64,000 bases of DNA, from assembly GCF_900113065.1 (NCBI RefSeq), contig NZ_FOOA01000009.1, positions 62,001 to 126,000 on the forward strand, written 5' to 3'. The stretch's first letter is position 1, and each line of letters begins with the position of its first letter. Shown in pieces: positions 26,434 to 35,604 of the stretch. The notes beneath the pieces were generated by a model. The model had not been told where the DNA came from, did no database searches, and saw nothing but the letters and a program-made list of their open reading frames with translations. This stretch comes from Aureimonas phyllosphaerae. Lineage in GTDB: Bacteria; Pseudomonadota; Alphaproteobacteria; Rhizobiales; Rhizobiaceae. The translations under genes and the position numbers were made by a program.

Positions 26434-28341
26434 TCAGCGGCGGCCGGCCGAGCGCCGACGGCGGGCCGGCATCTCGCCCTCGTCCTCGAAGAGGGCGGCC
26501 AGCTGCTCGGTCATCGCGCCCGCCAGTTCCTCGGCGTCGGAGATCGTTACGGCGCGGCGATAGTAGCGCGTCACGTCGTGGCCGATGCCGATGGCGAGAA
26601 GCTCGACCGGCGAGCGCGTCTCGATCTCCTCGATCACGGCGCGCAGGTGCCGCTCGAGATAGTTACCGGGGTTCACCGAAAGGGTCGAATCGTCGACCGG
26701 TGCGCCGTCCGAGATCATCATCAGGATGCGGCGCTGCTCGGGCCGGCCGAGCAGGCGGTTGTGCGCCCAGATCAGCGCCTCGCCGTCGATATTCTCCTTG
26801 AGGAGCCCCTCGCGCATCATCAGGCCGAGATTGCGCCGGGCGCGGCGCCACGGCGCGTCGGCGCCCTTGTAGATGATGTGCCGGATGTCGTTGAGGCGGC
26901 CCGGCCGCTGAGGCTTGCCGGCCTTCAGCCACGCCTCGCGCGACTGGCCGCCCTTCCAGGCGCGGGTGGTGAAGCCGAGCACCTCGACCTTGACGCCGCA
27001 GCGCTCCAGCGTGCGGGCGAGGATGTCGGCGCAGGTCGCCGCCACCGTGATCGGCCGGCCGCGCATCGAGCCGGAATTGTCGATCAGGAGCGTGACGATC
27101 GTGTCGCGGAACTGGGTGTCGCGCTCCATCTTGAAGGAGAGCGGCTGCATCGGGTCGGTGACGAGGCGCGTGAGGCGCGCCGTGTCAAGATAGCCTTCCT
27201 CGAGGTCGAAGTCCCAGGCGCGGTTCTGCTGCGCCATCAGGCGGCGCTGCAGGCGGTTGGCGAGCCGCCCAACGGCGCCCTGCAGCGACACGAGCTGCTT
27301 GTCGAGAAAGGCGCGCAGGCGGTCGAGCTCGGCCTCGTCGCAAAGCTCCTCGGCGCCCACCGTCTCGTCGAACGCTTCGGAAAAGACGCGGTAGTCGGTG
27401 TCGCCGAGATCGCGCGGCATTGCCTGGTTGGGGCGGCGCGAATCGCCGGGCGTCTCCGAGTCGGGCTCCTCGTCGTCGGACGGCTCCTCGGCCGTGACCT
27501 CGGAGGTCTCGGCCTCGGACGTGTCCTCCGATTCGGCTTCGCCTTCCGATTCCTCCGGCTCCGCCTCGTCTTGGCCGGCTTCCTTCTCGGCGCCGGACTC
27601 CTCGTTGTCGCGGCTCTGGTTGTCGCCGGCCTCCTCGGGCGATTCCTCGTCCTCGGACTGCTGGTCGTCGGCGAGCTCCTCGGCCATCTCCATGGAGACG
27701 AGCATGTCGCGGATCGCGCGCGCGAAGAGGCGCTGGTCCTCGACGGTCTCGCCGAGACGCTCGAACTTCTGGCCGGCCTTGTCCTCGATCCAGTCGCGCC
27801 AGACCTCGACCACGGCCTGCCCGCTCGGCGGCACGGGGCGGCCGGTGAGCTTCTCGCGCACCATCAGCGCCAGCGCGTCTTCCAGCGGCGCCTCCGCCCG
27901 GTCGGTCACCTCCGAGAGGTTGGAGCGGTGGTACTTGTCCTCCAGCATCGCGGCGAGGTTGTCGGCGACGCCCGGCATGGCGTTGGCGCCGATCGCCTCG
28001 CAGCGCGCCTGCTCCAGCGCGTCGAAGACGGCGCGCGCGCCGCGCCCGTCCGGCGAGAGCGTCGCATGGACGCGTGCGTCGTGGCGCGCCTTGCGCAGCG
28101 CCATGGCGTCCGACAGGCCGCGCACCACCGACACGTCGTTCTCGGCCGCGCGCTTGGGCAGTTCCGGCAGGCGGGCGCGGTTGCCCGTCAGGCCCGGCCG
28201 CTCGTTGCCGTAGGTGATCTCGAGCTCCGCGTCCCCGGCGATGGCGCGCATGCAGCCGGCCACCGCGCGCCGGAACGGCTCGCGGTCGGGCGCCTTGCCG
28301 CGCGGGGCCTTGGTGGAGTTGTCGCCGATGCGCGATGCCAT
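26434..28341 (-). CDS. cobT: Aerobic cobaltochelatase subunit CobT
   Basis: This 635-residue subunit of the aerobic (CobNST) cobaltochelatase inserts cobalt into hydrogenobyrinic acid a,c-diamide. The N-terminal region has the CobT core ([16 protein letters not shown]). A long Glu/Asp/Ser acidic segment lies at about residues 220-310. A von Willebrand A domain at the C-terminus has the MIDAS motif [11 protein letters not shown] and [13 protein letters not shown]. The start MASRIGDNS at 28341 is seven bases after the cobS stop. CobN is not in the window. Confidence 0.95.
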   Translation of the reverse strand: MASRIGDNSTKAPRGKAPDREPFRRAVAGCMRAIAGDAELEITYGNERPGLTGNRARLPELPKRAAENDVSVVRGLSDAMALRKARHDARVHATLSPDGRGARAVFDALEQARCEAIGANAMPGVADNLAAMLEDKYHRSNLSEVTDRAEAPLEDALALMVREKLTGRPVPPSGQAVVEVWRDWIEDKAGQKFERLGETVEDQRLFARAIRDMLVSMEMAEELADDQQSEDEESPEEAGDNQSRDNEESGAEKEAGQDEAEPEESEGEAESEDTSEAETSEVTAEEPSDDEEPDSETPGDSRRPNQAMPRDLGDTDYRVFSEAFDETVGAEELCDEAELDRLRAFLDKQLVSLQGAVGRLANRLQRRLMAQQNRAWDFDLEEGYLDTARLTRLVTDPMQPLSFKMERDTQFRDTIVTLLIDNSGSMRGRPITVAATCADILARTLERCGVKVEVLGFTTRAWKGGQSREAWLKAGKPQRPGRLNDIRHIIYKGADAPWRRARRNLGLMMREGLLKENIDGEALIWAHNRLLGRPEQRRILMMISDGAPVDDSTLSVNPGNYLERHLRAVIEEIETRSPVELLAIGIGHDVTRYYRRAVTISDAEELAGAMTEQLAALFEDEGEMPARRRRSAGRR

Positions 28342-28348
28342 GGAAGGG

Positions 28349-29335
28349 TCAGTCGAGGACGAGGTTCGACGCCGCTTCCGGCAGGTCCTCGCCGAAGGCG
28401 CGCTGATAGAACTCGGCGACCAGAGGGCGCTCGAGGTCGTCGCACTTGTTGAGGAAGGTGAGGCGGAAGGCGAAGCCGATGTCGCCGAAGATCTCGGCAT
28501 TCTCGGCCCAGGTGATCACCGTGCGCGGGCTCATCACGGTCGATAGGTCGCCATTGACGAAGGCTGAGCGGGTGAGGTCGGCGACGCGCACCATCTTGGA
28601 GACCTGCGCGCGCCCTTCCTTGGTCTGGAAGTGCTTGGCTTTCGCCTGGACGATGCCGACCTCGTTGTCGTGCGGCAGGTAGTTCAAGGTGGTGACGATC
28701 GACCAGCGGTCCATCTGCGCCTGGTTGATCTGCTGCGTGCCGTGATAGAGGCCCGTCGTGTCGCCGAGACCCACCGTGTTGGCGGTCGCGAAGAGGCGGA
28801 AGGCCGGGTGCGGGCGGATGACACGCGCCTGGTCGAGGAGCGTCAGTCGGCCCGAGGATTCAAGGACGCGCTGGATCACGAACATCACGTCCGGCCGGCC
28901 CGCGTCGTACTCGTCGAAGACGAGCGCGACGTTGTTCTGGTAGGCCCAGGGCAGGACGCCGTCACGGAACTCGGTGACCTGCATGCCCTCGCGCACGGTG
29001 ATCGCGTCCTTGCCGACGAGATCGATGCGGCTGACGTGGCTGTCGAGGTTGATGCGCACGCAGGGCCAGTTGAGGCGCGCGGCGACCTGCTCGATATGGG
29101 TCGACTTGCCGGTGCCGTGGTAGCCCGACACCATGACGCGGCGGTTCTTGGCAAAGCCCGCCAGGATCGCCAGCGTCGTCTGCCGGTCGAACAGGTAGTC
29201 CGGGTCGATCTCGGGAACGTGCGGGTCGGCCTTCGAGAAGGCCGGGACCTTCAGGTCGCTGTCGAAACCGAAGGTTTCGCGGACGGAGACCATGGCGTCG
29301 GGCAGGTTCGCCACTTCCAGTTCCGCTGCACTCAT
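28349..29335 (-). CDS. cobS: Aerobic cobaltochelatase subunit CobS
   Basis: This 328-residue AAA+ ATPase drives the CobNST chelatase. Walker A is [13 protein letters not shown], Walker [10 protein letters not shown], and sensor 1 lies in LFATANTVG. The N-terminal [19 protein letters not shown] is CobS-specific. Two consecutive ATGs occur; the second (29335) is better spaced from GGAGG than the first (29338). It is upstream of cobT in one operon. Confidence 0.96.
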   Translation of the reverse strand: MSAAELEVANLPDAMVSVRETFGFDSDLKVPAFSKADPHVPEIDPDYLFDRQTTLAILAGFAKNRRVMVSGYHGTGKSTHIEQVAARLNWPCVRINLDSHVSRIDLVGKDAITVREGMQVTEFRDGVLPWAYQNNVALVFDEYDAGRPDVMFVIQRVLESSGRLTLLDQARVIRPHPAFRLFATANTVGLGDTTGLYHGTQQINQAQMDRWSIVTTLNYLPHDNEVGIVQAKAKHFQTKEGRAQVSKMVRVADLTRSAFVNGDLSTVMSPRTVITWAENAEIFGDIGFAFRLTFLNKCDDLERPLVAEFYQRAFGEDLPEAASNLVLD

Positions 29336-29430
29336 CATACCTCCAGGGGCGCTGCCGCCGATCGGCAGGCCTTACATCTCGCGGGTCGCCTCGTGCGGCC
29401 GCGCGTCTCGAACAGGGCTGGAATCAGGGA

Positions 29431-30060
29431 TTAACAGAAGCCCGACGCCTTCAAAAGCTTGTAGGCCTGGATGACCTCGCGAAGACGGTCCTCCGAGCCG
29501 CGGTCGCCGCCGTTGGCGTCCGGGTGATACTGCTTGACGAGCGCCTTGTACTGCACCCGGATCGCCTCGCCGCCGGCGCTCTCGGGCAGGCCGAGCGTGG
29601 TCAGCGCCTTGACCTCGAGCGTGCGCGCCTTGCGGCGCGGCGCCGCGGGAGCCGCTTCGCCCTCGCCGAACAGGTTGAAGCTGTCGCGCGGGCGTCCGCC
29701 GTTGAAGCGGCGCGGGCGCCCGCTCGGCTTGGTCGAGGGCGTCGGCGAGACCTTCGCCCCGCCCGAGTTGTTGGAGCCCATCGTCCAGGTCGGGCGGTGG
29801 CCGGTCAGCGAGTCCTTCAGGTACTTCTGGATGTCGTCGTCGCCGAGCCCGGAGAAGTAGTTGTAGGACTTGTTGTACTGGCGCACGTGGTCGACGCAGA
29901 AATGGAGGTACTGGCCCTCGTGGTCGCGCCCGCGCGGCGCCTTGTGGGAGCCCGGCTCCTCGCAGCCCTCCCACATGCAGACGGGCGCACGTTCGGGTTC
30001 GGGCCCGGACCGGGCCGGGCGGACCCGGATCTTGTCGAAGTATTTGGAGTCGAGCTTCAT
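29431..30060 (-). CDS. J-domain (DnaJ-like) protein
   Basis: This is a 209-residue protein with a C-terminal J domain (about 150-209) containing the essential HPD triad in VKQYHPDANGG. The N-terminal half has a conserved Cys/His cluster (VCMWEGCEEPGSHKAP and LHFCVDHVRQYNKSYNYF) that could bind a metal. This domain order and position next to cobS is a standard alphaproteobacterial arrangement. It would stimulate DnaK ATPase; the client is unknown. Confidence 0.9.
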   Translation of the reverse strand: MKLDSKYFDKIRVRPARSGPEPERAPVCMWEGCEEPGSHKAPRGRDHEGQYLHFCVDHVRQYNKSYNYFSGLGDDDIQKYLKDSLTGHRPTWTMGSNNSGGAKVSPTPSTKPSGRPRRFNGGRPRDSFNLFGEGEAAPAAPRRKARTLEVKALTTLGLPESAGGEAIRVQYKALVKQYHPDANGGDRGSEDRLREVIQAYKLLKASGFC

Positions 30061-30195
30061 CAGACCGCGATTATGGGGACCTGCCCCGGTGCGAACAAGA
30101 ATTGACAGAACGGAAAACCCGCCCAAAACGGAAAGCCGGCGACGCACCCGCGATGTGGCGGGGCAAAGGCGATCACAGACGGACGGGGCGACATC

Positions 30196-30498
30196 ATGAC
30201 CAAGGCGGCCGAGATCGAGGCGAAGCTGACGCGGGGCTTGGCGCCTCAGCGCCTCGAGGTGGTGAACGAGAGCCATCTCCATGCCGGCCACCACCATGCC
30301 GGCAGCGACCACCACGACAGTTTCGACGGCACCGGCGAGACGCATTTCCGGGTCAGGCTGGTGGCGGAGGCGTTTGCGGGCAAGAGCCGGCTGGAGCGCC
30401 ACCGCGCGGTGAACGCGTTTTTGGCCGAGGAGCTGGCGACCGGCGTCCACGCGCTGGCGATCGAGGCCGCGGCGCCCGGCGAGCCGACGCGGTTCTGA
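30196..30498 (+). CDS. bolA: BolA family protein
   Basis: This is a 100-residue BolA-family protein. The core NESHLHAGH, ETHFRVRLVAEAF and KSRLERHRAVNAFL gives the alpha-beta fold; the conserved His in RHRAV and the His-rich loop HAGHHHAGSDHH are potential Fe-S or metal ligands together with a monothiol glutaredoxin. Here bolA is divergent from the J-domain gene. The exact BolA subtype is not resolved. Confidence 0.92.
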   Translation: MTKAAEIEAKLTRGLAPQRLEVVNESHLHAGHHHAGSDHHDSFDGTGETHFRVRLVAEAFAGKSRLERHRAVNAFLAEELATGVHALAIEAAAPGEPTRF

Positions 30499-30503
30499 CA
30501 CCC

Positions 30504-31211
30504 GTGCGCCGCCGCGTCCGCCGCCGCGCGAGGGCGCGGATCGCCGTCGGCCTCCTCTTCGCCTCGCTCCTGTCCTTTGCGGCGGGGCTGACGGACGCCG
30601 TCGGATTTCTCCTCGCCGGCGACTTCGTCTCCTTCATGAGCGGCAATACGACGCGCTTCGGCATTGCGGCCGGCACCGGCGATCTCGCCCGCGCCGGCCA
30701 TCTCCTGGCCCTCCTCGCGGCCTTCGTCGCCGGCAACGCGCTCGGCGTCCTCGTGATGCGCGTCGTGCGCGGCTCCCAGCCGGTGCTGCTCGTGGTCGTC
30801 GCCGCGCTGACGGCGCTCGGTGCGGCGCTGGGTCCCGGCGACCCGGCGATCGTGCTCCTGGTCCTGGCGATGGGCGCAATCAACGTCGCGCTGGAGGAGG
30901 TCGGCGGCCAGTCGCTGGGGCTGACCTATGTCACGGGCGCGCTGTCGCGCCTCGGACGGGGGTTGGCGCGCCGCCTCCTGCGCGAGCCGTCGCCCAGCTG
31001 GTGGGTGCAGGTCGTGCCATGGCTCGGAATGGCAGCGGGTGCCGTGGCGGGCGGCGTGGCCGAGGCCGAGCTCGGCCATGCGGCGATCCTCGCCTCGACG
31101 CTCGCCTGCGCGATGCTGGCCGTTCTCGCGCTCTGCATTCCGAAGCGCTGGCGCCGCACCTATCTGGCGCGGCGGCCGGACAAGACCGTCAGGCCGCGAG
31201 CTCCTGGTTGA
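30504..31211 (+). CDS. DUF1275 (YoaK-like) membrane protein
   Basis: This is a 235-residue inner-membrane protein with about six hydrophobic helices. The signature SFAAGLTDAVGFLLAGDFVSFMSGNTTRFG identifies the DUF1275 family; function is unknown. The N-terminus is Arg-rich. The start is GTG 30504, five bases after the bolA stop. The 3' end overlaps the convergent aroB gene by 23 bp. Confidence 0.88.
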   Translation: MRRRVRRRARARIAVGLLFASLLSFAAGLTDAVGFLLAGDFVSFMSGNTTRFGIAAGTGDLARAGHLLALLAAFVAGNALGVLVMRVVRGSQPVLLVVVAALTALGAALGPGDPAIVLLVLAMGAINVALEEVGGQSLGLTYVTGALSRLGRGLARRLLREPSPSWWVQVVPWLGMAAGAVAGGVAEAELGHAAILASTLACAMLAVLALCIPKRWRRTYLARRPDKTVRPRAPG

Positions 31212-32313
31212 GGAAGTCCCGCACCGCATCCGGCGCGACGTCGCGCGCGACGTAGGCCCGGCCGATGCCGCGCGTCAGGATGAAGGTGAGGGCGCCGCGC
31301 GAGACCTTCTTGTCCTGCGCGATCTTGTCCATCAGCGCATCGACGGTAAAACCGTCGCCCGGGATCTCCTGGATGCGGGTCGGCAGGCCGGCGGCCCTGA
31401 GATGCGCTTCCGCGCGGCCGGCGTCCTGGCCGGAGCAGAGGCCGAGCCGGACCGAGAAGCGGTGCGCCAGCGCCATGCCGATCGCGACGCCCTCGCCATG
31501 GACGAGGCGCGCGGGGTCGTAGCGCACGACCGATTCCAGCGCGTGGCCGAACGTGTGGCCGAGGTTGAGGAGCGCGCGGTCGCCGTCCTCGCGCTCGTCG
31601 CCCGCGACCACCGCTGCCTTGGCGCGGCAGCTTGCCGCGACCGCCTCGACACGCGCCGCACCGCCCGAAAAGATCGCGGCGCGGTTGGCCTCCAGCCATT
31701 CGAAGAAGTCCGGCCGGTCGATCAGGCCGTATTTCACGACCTCGGCGTAGCCGGCGCGGAACTCGCGCTCCGCCAGCGTGTCGAGGACATCGGTGTCGGC
31801 GAGCACCAGCGCCGGCTGGTGGAAGACGCCGACGAGGTTCTTGCCGCGGGCCGAGTTGATGCCGGTCTTGCCGCCGACGGAGCTGTCGACCTGCGCGAGC
31901 AGCGAGGTCGGGACCTGCACGAACTGCATGCCGCGCCGCGCGATGCCGGCGGCAAAGCCCGAGAGGTCGCCGATCACGCCGCCGCCGAGCGCCACCACCG
32001 CGTCGCCGCGCTCCAGTCGCTCGGCGAGGATCCGGTCGACGACGGCGATCAGGTGGTCGAAGGACTTCGTGGTCTCGCCGGGCGGCAGCGTGAGAAGCGC
32101 GGCGCCGATGCCGGCGCTCTCCAGCGCGGCAAGGAGGCGGTCGGCGTGGAGCGCTGCCACCGTCTCGTCGGAGACGACCAGCGCGCGGGCGCGCGGCAGG
32201 GCGGCCGCGATGTGCCGGCCGGCCGACGCTACGAGACCCGGCCCGATCAGGATGTCGTAGCTGCGCGGCCCCAGATCGACGCGCACGCTGACGGGCTCTG
32301 GCGTCTCGGTCAT
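31189..32313 (-). CDS. aroB: 3-dehydroquinate synthase
   Basis: This 374-residue NAD-dependent enzyme converts DAHP to 3-dehydroquinate, the second shikimate-pathway step. Motifs include RALVVSDETV, VALGGGVIGDLSGFAA, VQVPTSLLAQVDSSVGGKTGIN, the metal-binding His of LNLGHTFGHALE, and HGEGVAIGM. It follows aroK with a three-base gap. Confidence 0.97.
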   Translation of the reverse strand: MTETPEPVSVRVDLGPRSYDILIGPGLVASAGRHIAAALPRARALVVSDETVAALHADRLLAALESAGIGAALLTLPPGETTKSFDHLIAVVDRILAERLERGDAVVALGGGVIGDLSGFAAGIARRGMQFVQVPTSLLAQVDSSVGGKTGINSARGKNLVGVFHQPALVLADTDVLDTLAEREFRAGYAEVVKYGLIDRPDFFEWLEANRAAIFSGGAARVEAVAASCRAKAAVVAGDEREDGDRALLNLGHTFGHALESVVRYDPARLVHGEGVAIGMALAHRFSVRLGLCSGQDAGRAEAHLRAAGLPTRIQEIPGDGFTVDALMDKIAQDKKVSRGALTFILTRGIGRAYVARDVAPDAVRDFLNQELAA

Positions 32314-32316
32314 GGA

Positions 32317-32898
32317 TCAGGCCTTGAAATGGGGATGGCGTTCCAGCTGGTCGAGTATCTCGCGCGCCACCGCCTCGCGCTTCACGTTGCGGGTCGGCAC
32401 GTGGAGGTCGGCCAGCGCGTAGACGGGATAGCGCACGTCCATCAGCGCCTTCAGCGTCGCGCGCGGATCGGGCGTCTGGAGGAGCGGGCGCGTCGGCTTC
32501 TTCATCACGCGATCCATCAGGACGTCGAGTTCCGCCTTCAGCCACACGGTGATCGAGCGCTCCGCAAGGAGCCGGCGCGTCCCCTCGTTCATGTAGGCGC
32601 CGCCGCCGGTCGCGACGATGCGTGGGCCGTCGTCGAGGAGGCGGGCGACGACGCGCGCCTCGAGCGCCCGGAACTCGGCCTCGCCATAGGTGGCGAAGAG
32701 TTCCGAGATCGTCATGCGCGAGGCGTCCTCGATCTCCTGGTCGGTGTCGACGAAGGGCAGATCCAGCATCTGCGCGAGCTTGCGCCCGACCGTTGTCTTG
32801 CCCGCCCCCATCAGCCCGACGAGCACCACGGGACGCTGGACGGCGCCCGAGGCTTGGCGGTGCGGGAGGGGCGCGGCGGCCCGGGCGGTCTCGATCAT
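32317..32898 (-). CDS. aroK: Shikimate kinase
   Basis: This 193-residue kinase phosphorylates shikimate. The P-loop is GLMGAGKTTVGRKL, the shikimate-binding DTD motif FVDTDQEIE, and FRALEARV and VATGGGAYM follow. The start MIETARAA at 32898 is chosen because the longer frame upstream crosses low-complexity sequence. The first gene of the aroK-aroB operon. Confidence 0.95.
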   Translation of the reverse strand: MIETARAAAPLPHRQASGAVQRPVVLVGLMGAGKTTVGRKLAQMLDLPFVDTDQEIEDASRMTISELFATYGEAEFRALEARVVARLLDDGPRIVATGGGAYMNEGTRRLLAERSITVWLKAELDVLMDRVMKKPTRPLLQTPDPRATLKALMDVRYPVYALADLHVPTRNVKREAVAREILDQLERHPHFKA

Positions 32899-33096
32899 CG
32901 GTTCAGGCGGCACAGGAAGCGGCGGGATCGGTCCTGCGTGAGACCAGAAAAGCCCTGTGGCGTCAAGCGAGCGGGGCTCGCGCTCCCGCCCCGGACTTGC
33001 CGTCTTCGCCCGCCATGGGAGGCACCTTGGCACTGTCGCTTCGCCCGCGCAGCCTCTAGTGTCCGCCCGCCCACCTCATGAAAGCCATGCCGCCCG

Positions 33097-33279
33097 ATGC
33101 CCACCCTGACGCGCCTCCTGACCATCCTCGCGCTCCTCGTGGGCGCGGTCTATGCGGCGATGGCGGCGCTGGTGGCCTTCGTGGAGCCGCAGCCGGTACC
33201 GGTGACGGTGAAGGTGCCGATCCCGGCGCTGCAGCCGGCGCCCGTCGTGCCCAACACGCAGACGGGGGTGGCGAAATGA
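33097..33279 (+). CDS. Small conserved membrane protein upstream of xerD
   Basis: This is a 60-residue protein with one N-terminal hydrophobic helix (LLTILALLVGAVYAAMAALVAF) followed by a short Pro/Val-rich tail that would face the periplasm. A similar small gene precedes xerD in other rhizobial genomes as I recall them. Its stop overlaps the xerD start (ATGA), so the two are translationally coupled. Function unknown. Confidence 0.7.
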   Translation: MPTLTRLLTILALLVGAVYAAMAALVAFVEPQPVPVTVKVPIPALQPAPVVPNTQTGVAK

Positions 33280-34214
33280 GCCGCGACGCCGCCCATCTCG
33301 ACGCGTTCCTGGAGATGATGGCGGTGGAGCGCGGGGCGTCGCAGAACACGCTCGACGCCTATCGACGCGACCTCGACCATGCCCGCGCGGCGCTGAAGGC
33401 CGAGGGCGTGGCCTTGAGCGAGGCGACGACCGAGGCCGTTCGCGCCTACATGGCCGGGCTCGACGCCGGCGGTTTTGCCGCCTCCTCGCGCCAGCGGCGC
33501 CTGTCCTCGCTGCGCCAGTTCTTCAAGTTCCTCTATGCCGAGGGCCGCCGCGCCGACGACCCGACGTCGCCGATCGAGGGATCGCGCAAGGCGAAGTCGA
33601 TCCCGAAGATCCTGTCGGAGGAGGAGGTCGACCGGCTGATCGGCGAGGCGGAGGCGCAGGCCGGCAATCCGGAGCTTCGCGGCACGGCGCTGGCAAGAGC
33701 CCGCCGGATGCACGCGCTGGTCGAGATCCTCTATGCCACGGGGCTGCGCGTCTCCGAACTCGTGTCGCTGCCGCGCTCGGTGTTGCGCTCGCGCGCCAGC
33801 CTGATCGTGGTGCGCGGCAAGGGCAACAAGGAGCGGCTCGTGCCGATCGGCGAGCGGGCGCGCGACGCGATGGACGCCTTCGCCGCCTCGCTCAAGGATC
33901 TACCCGGCGCGGGCGAGGCGTGGCTGTTTCCGGCGCTCTCGGAGAGCGGGCACATGACGCGCCAGGCCTTCGCGCGCGATCTGAAGGACCTGGCGATCCG
34001 CGCCGGCATCCGGCCGTCCCGCGTCAGCCCGCACGTCCTGCGCCACGCCTTCGCCAGCCACCTCCTGCAGAACGGCGCCGACCTTCGCGTCGTGCAGGAA
34101 CTCCTCGGCCACGCCGATATCGGCACCACGCAGATCTACACCCATGTGATGGAGGAGCGCCTGATGCGCCTCGTCACCGACCACCACCCCCTGTCGGAGC
34201 TCTCGGGGGACTGA
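33276..34214 (+). CDS. xerD: Tyrosine recombinase XerD
   Basis: This 312-residue tyrosine recombinase resolves chromosome dimers at dif with XerC. The N-terminal SAM-like domain has ERGASQNTLDAYRRDL. The catalytic domain has Arg in ATGLRVSELVSL, Lys in RGKGNKERLVPIG, the HVLRHAFASHLL box and nucleophile Tyr in QIYTHVM. ATG 33276 overlaps the upstream small gene. Confidence 0.94.
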   Translation: MSRDAAHLDAFLEMMAVERGASQNTLDAYRRDLDHARAALKAEGVALSEATTEAVRAYMAGLDAGGFAASSRQRRLSSLRQFFKFLYAEGRRADDPTSPIEGSRKAKSIPKILSEEEVDRLIGEAEAQAGNPELRGTALARARRMHALVEILYATGLRVSELVSLPRSVLRSRASLIVVRGKGNKERLVPIGERARDAMDAFAASLKDLPGAGEAWLFPALSESGHMTRQAFARDLKDLAIRAGIRPSRVSPHVLRHAFASHLLQNGADLRVVQELLGHADIGTTQIYTHVMEERLMRLVTDHHPLSELSGD

Positions 34215-34228
34215 AACCGCCCGCTTTC

Positions 34229-34252
34229 TTGACATTCCCATGTCGGATCGCC
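34229..34252 (+). promoter_or_regulatory. Possible accA promoter
   Basis: A perfect -35 hexamer TTGACA (34229-34234) lies about 140 bases before accA. The candidate -10 elements 16-18 bases downstream are weak (CAGTTT and neighbours), so only the -35 part is convincing. Confidence 0.35.
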
Positions 34253-34376
34253 AGTTTGCGCGCCGACGCGAACCCCATGGTTCGGCGCGCGGCCGAGCCA
34301 GCCGGCCGGCCCCTCGGCCGGCAGGCTCCGGAAACCGCCGCCCGAACCCCGACAGGACGGCGCAAGGCCCGGCTGG

Positions 34377-35336
34377 ATGCACAATTATCTCGACTTCGAA
34401 AAGCCCGTCGCCGATCTCGACAGCCAGATCATCGAACTCAAGAAGATCGGCGACACCGAGGGGCGGATCGACGTCTCGGAGGACATCCAGCGCCTCGAGA
34501 CCCGCTCGGCGGAGGCCTTGGCCGATCTCTACCGCAAGCTGACGCCCTGGCAGAAGACGCAGGTCGCCCGCCACCCCGACCGGCCCCACTGCACCGACTA
34601 TCTCGCCCAGCTCGTGACCGAGTTCACGCCGCTGGCCGGCGACCGCTACTTCGCCGAGGACCACGCGATCATCGCCGGCTTCGGGCGCTTCAAGGGTCGG
34701 CCGGTCGCGGTGATCGGGCAGGAGAAGGGCTCCGACACCCAGACCCGCCTCAAGCACAATTTCGGCATGGCCCGGCCCGAGGGCTATCGCAAGGCCGTGC
34801 GCATCATGGAAATGGCCGAGCGCTTCGGCCTTCCGGTCGTCACGCTGGTCGATACCGCCGGCGCCTATCCCGGCATCGGAGCGGAGGAACGGGGTCAGGC
34901 CGAGGCCATCGCCCGCTCAACTCAGGTCTGTCTCGGCCTCTCGGTGCCGCTGGTCTCGCTCATCATCGGCGAGGGCGGATCGGGCGGCGCGATCGCGATC
35001 GCGGCGGCCAACCGCGTTCTGATGATGGAGCACGCGATCTATTCGGTGATCTCGCCGGAGGCCGGCGCCTCGATCCTGTGGCGCGACTCGAGCCGCGCCA
35101 AGGACGTCGCGCAGGCGATGAAGATCACCGCGCAGGACCTCAAGGGCTTCGGCGTCATCGACGAGATCGTCTCGGAGCCGACAGGCGGCGCTCATCGCTC
35201 GCGCGAGCGCGCGATCGAGACGGCCGGCGCGCGCATCGAGGCGGCTCTCGGCGAACTCTCCGCGCTGTCGGGTGACGAGCTGAAGCGCCAGCGCCGCGAG
35301 AAGTTCCTGGCGATCGGCCGCGAACTGAAGGTCTGA
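34377..35336 (+). CDS. accA: Acetyl-CoA carboxylase carboxyltransferase subunit alpha
   Basis: This 319-residue subunit, with AccD, transfers CO2 from biotin to acetyl-CoA to form malonyl-CoA for fatty acid synthesis. Features are the N-terminal YLDFEKPVADLDSQIIELK, GQEKGSDTQTRLKHNFGMARPEGYRKA, the oxyanion GEGGSGGAIAIA and SPEAGASILWRD. Full length. Confidence 0.97.
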   Translation: MHNYLDFEKPVADLDSQIIELKKIGDTEGRIDVSEDIQRLETRSAEALADLYRKLTPWQKTQVARHPDRPHCTDYLAQLVTEFTPLAGDRYFAEDHAIIAGFGRFKGRPVAVIGQEKGSDTQTRLKHNFGMARPEGYRKAVRIMEMAERFGLPVVTLVDTAGAYPGIGAEERGQAEAIARSTQVCLGLSVPLVSLIIGEGGSGGAIAIAAANRVLMMEHAIYSVISPEAGASILWRDSSRAKDVAQAMKITAQDLKGFGVIDEIVSEPTGGAHRSRERAIETAGARIEAALGELSALSGDELKRQRREKFLAIGRELKV

Positions 35337-35470
35337 TCGGGACGCCTCGTCAGCCGTCACGCGATCGTTGCCTTCAAACGGTCTTCGATCGGAGTTAGAA
35401 GGCCCGTCGCGGGGTTCCGGAGGGGCCTTGCATCGAGGGAAAGAATTTTCGGACATTTCCCGCCCGGTCG

Positions 35471-35485
35471 TTAATCTTCCGGTAA
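35471..35485 (+). promoter_or_regulatory. CtrA-box-like site upstream of the YafK-type L,D-transpeptidase
   Basis: TTAA, seven bases and GTAA (35471-35485) match the CtrA-type TTAA-N7-TTAA motif with one mismatch. It lies about 120 bases before the gene. One near-match of this kind can arise by chance. Confidence 0.3.
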
Positions 35486-35604
35486 CCGTCCCGGTCCGAA
35501 AAGAGGGCAGCGTCCCGAGCCGCGCGATGAGCGCGGTCGGGCGGGGATCGGTTCGAGGGCGCGGGGGAAAAGCCACCGCTCGCCCGCATCGTGGGGATCG
35601 GGGA

